From Adiantum capillus-veneris (Eukaryota; Streptophyta; Polypodiopsida; Polypodiales; Pteridaceae), in contig CM043942.1 in assembly GCA_014529385.2 (NCBI GenBank), positions 62,517,184-62,577,183 of the forward strand: DNA of 60,000 bases, given 5' to 3'. This document shows, piece after piece, positions 58,722 to 60,000 of this stretch. Both the position numbers and the translations under genes were made by a program. Under the pieces are notes generated by a model that had not been told where the DNA came from, made no database searches, and was given only the letters and a program-made list of their open reading frames with translations. The first letter of the stretch is position 1. Each line of letters begins with the position of its first letter.

Positions 58722-59780
58722 TTAAAGAAAAGAGATGAAAAAGTGTTCTTTGTCGACGTAGCTTTGGACATGAAGCCTCAACTTCCCAATCCAGGGAGTA
58801 GTGGAGGCTTGTTGTCCATCGAAAGCTCCATCGGCAGTTATAGTATCTCCCATCTCGAATATTTGAATGCCCAACTCAATGGCTAGCTCAGTTGATATGA
58901 AGTTGTGAGTAGAGCCAAGGTCAAACAAGATGAAGGCATCATGCTCCTTTACCTTTCCCCAAGCATAGGAGAGAGGTGATCCTTTGAAATGAGCATCCTC
59001 TATTGGAGCTTCATTTGTGGAAGCTCTAGGAGTCTCATTGCGGGCATTTCTTTTGGGGCAAGAACGATAGCCATGTCTTTGCTCCCCACACTTGAAGAAT
59101 TTGTGGTCCTTACGAGAAGGTTCTAGCTCTTCAGGAGAGATTTTGTTTTTACCTTTGTAAACTCCCTTCTCCTTGGACCGATTGTTGTTGATGTTGTTGT
59201 TGGAATTACCTTGGGAAGATTTTTGGGCATTGTTTTTTCCCTTTGCATCATTTTTGTCTTTGCTTTCCATGGGCTTGGAATTCGTTTTAGCCCCTTGTTG
59301 AAAATGATGCGGCAAGCAACCATAATGTGGTGGATTACTTTGGTGATAGAACCATGCCATTGGGAGTTGACATACTCGTCCATTTCTTCAGGTAATCCCT
59401 CACAAAATTGTTGCTTTTGCTCGATGAAGTCTATCTTTTGAAAGACAGTAGACTTGAGATGTAAATCCCAAAGCTTCTTAACATATTTGTGGATAGAATC
59501 ATTGGAGAGCAGCTTCAAACTCTGCCATTCGGTAAGCACTTTGTCCTTTGCATCGCTTGCAAGGGATTGCTTCATGATGGAAACTCATAGAGTTTTCCAT
59601 GTCTTTGGGGCTTCACTGCTGCAACGAAGGCTAGCCCACCATTGATGAGCAGATTTCAAGAATTGCATAGCTACATGGTGTAGCTTGAAGAACTTTGTGA
59701 AGCCCTCATCTCCAAAGGCCGCATCAAATTGTTGGATGAAGGCCAATAGTTTGTGGGTACCTTACCAATGGAGCACAAAA
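58722..59780 (-). pseudogene. Element C gag and protease
   Basis: From the right: FDAAFGDEGFTKFFKLHHVA, HQWWASLRCSSEAPKTW, a stop, then SLASDAKDKVLTEWQSLKL and EEMDEYVNSQW (Gag capsid-type), a Lys/Asn-rich linker, and FFKCGEQRHGYRSC, a zinc knuckle with the first Cys replaced by Phe. Protease reads AFILFDLGSTHNFISTELA, with D-L-G in place of D-S/T-G. The last part (59123-58722) is one frame from the upstream Gag frame. The degraded motifs indicate an inactive element. Confidence 0.8.
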
Positions 59781-60000
59781 GAGTCAAAACAATGGCTATG
59801 TTTGATAGTGGGGCTAGAGTAGCCATAGCCACCAAAAAAAATTGGAAAAAATTAGCTCTTAGAAAACTAGAATGAAATTGCAACTCACAGATGGTTATAT
59901 AGAGAGACCTATGGGCATGCTAGAACAAATACTTGTTGTGGGGTAGAATACAAATATATGTTTACAATATTAAATTTTGGAAAAGACAACACTTTTGAAA
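59781..60000. other. Window edge, unassigned
   Basis: AT-rich sequence upstream of element C gag homology. It may be the gag N-terminus or leader, but no motif is visible. Confidence 0.3.

Overview
This is a nuclear segment from a land plant, almost certainly one with a large, transposon-rich genome. A fern or other early-diverging vascular plant fits, but the sequence does not prove it. The host-gene evidence is two exons of a calcium-dependent protein kinase (CDPK) on the minus strand at 11610-12430, and a fragment of a plastid phosphoenolpyruvate/phosphate translocator (PPT) carried inside a retrotransposon at about 21690-22005. Nearly everything else is transposable elements, nested and decayed, and very long dinucleotide microsatellites, mostly (TC)n/(GA)n and (CA)n/(GT)n.

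Layout, left half. 1-1850: unassigned sequence with a degenerate AACGCT-containing repeat. 1855-4820: 3' part of a Ty3 chromovirus (RNase H, integrase, chromodomain, PPT tract, 651-bp LTR), inserted in the 3' end of a LINE. 4821-11408: three LINE pieces of one family in a row. The middle one is nearly complete (ORF1 intact, ORF2 broken only by one extra C). The family appears to end in (TC)n rather than poly(A). 11610-12430: CDPK exons 2 and 1, whose downstream exons are not in the window. 12431-20799: repeat debris, tRNA-like SINE candidates and a 121-bp minisatellite. 20800-26355: a complete LTR element with identical GGCAC target duplications; it encodes Gag and protease, has no recognisable reverse transcriptase, and carries the PPT fragment. 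26993-27460: a fold-back element with perfect 125-bp inverted arms.

Layout, right half. 28929-39565: a Ty1/copia element whose gag is interrupted by a 9.3-kb CACTA (En/Spm) transposon, 30150-39469, with CTC target duplications. The CACTA element has a six-exon TNPD/TNP2-type transposase gene and a three-exon TNPA-like gene. 39600-46800: two degenerate Ty3 gag regions around a 1.6-kb LTR. 46801-53272: a related LTR in inverse orientation, split by a second member of the same copia family (46875-52032). 53273-59780: minus-strand Ty3 chromovirus internal region (chromodomain, integrase, RNase H, then 3.3 kb of unrelated sequence where the RT should be, then protease and gag).

The only coherent gene systems are the transposons. 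The insertion order can be read directly: CACTA into copia 1, copia 2 into a Ty3 LTR, a Ty3 element into a LINE. Many reading frames carry in-frame TAG stops. No rRNA, canonical tRNA gene, CRISPR or bacterial-type operon was seen.
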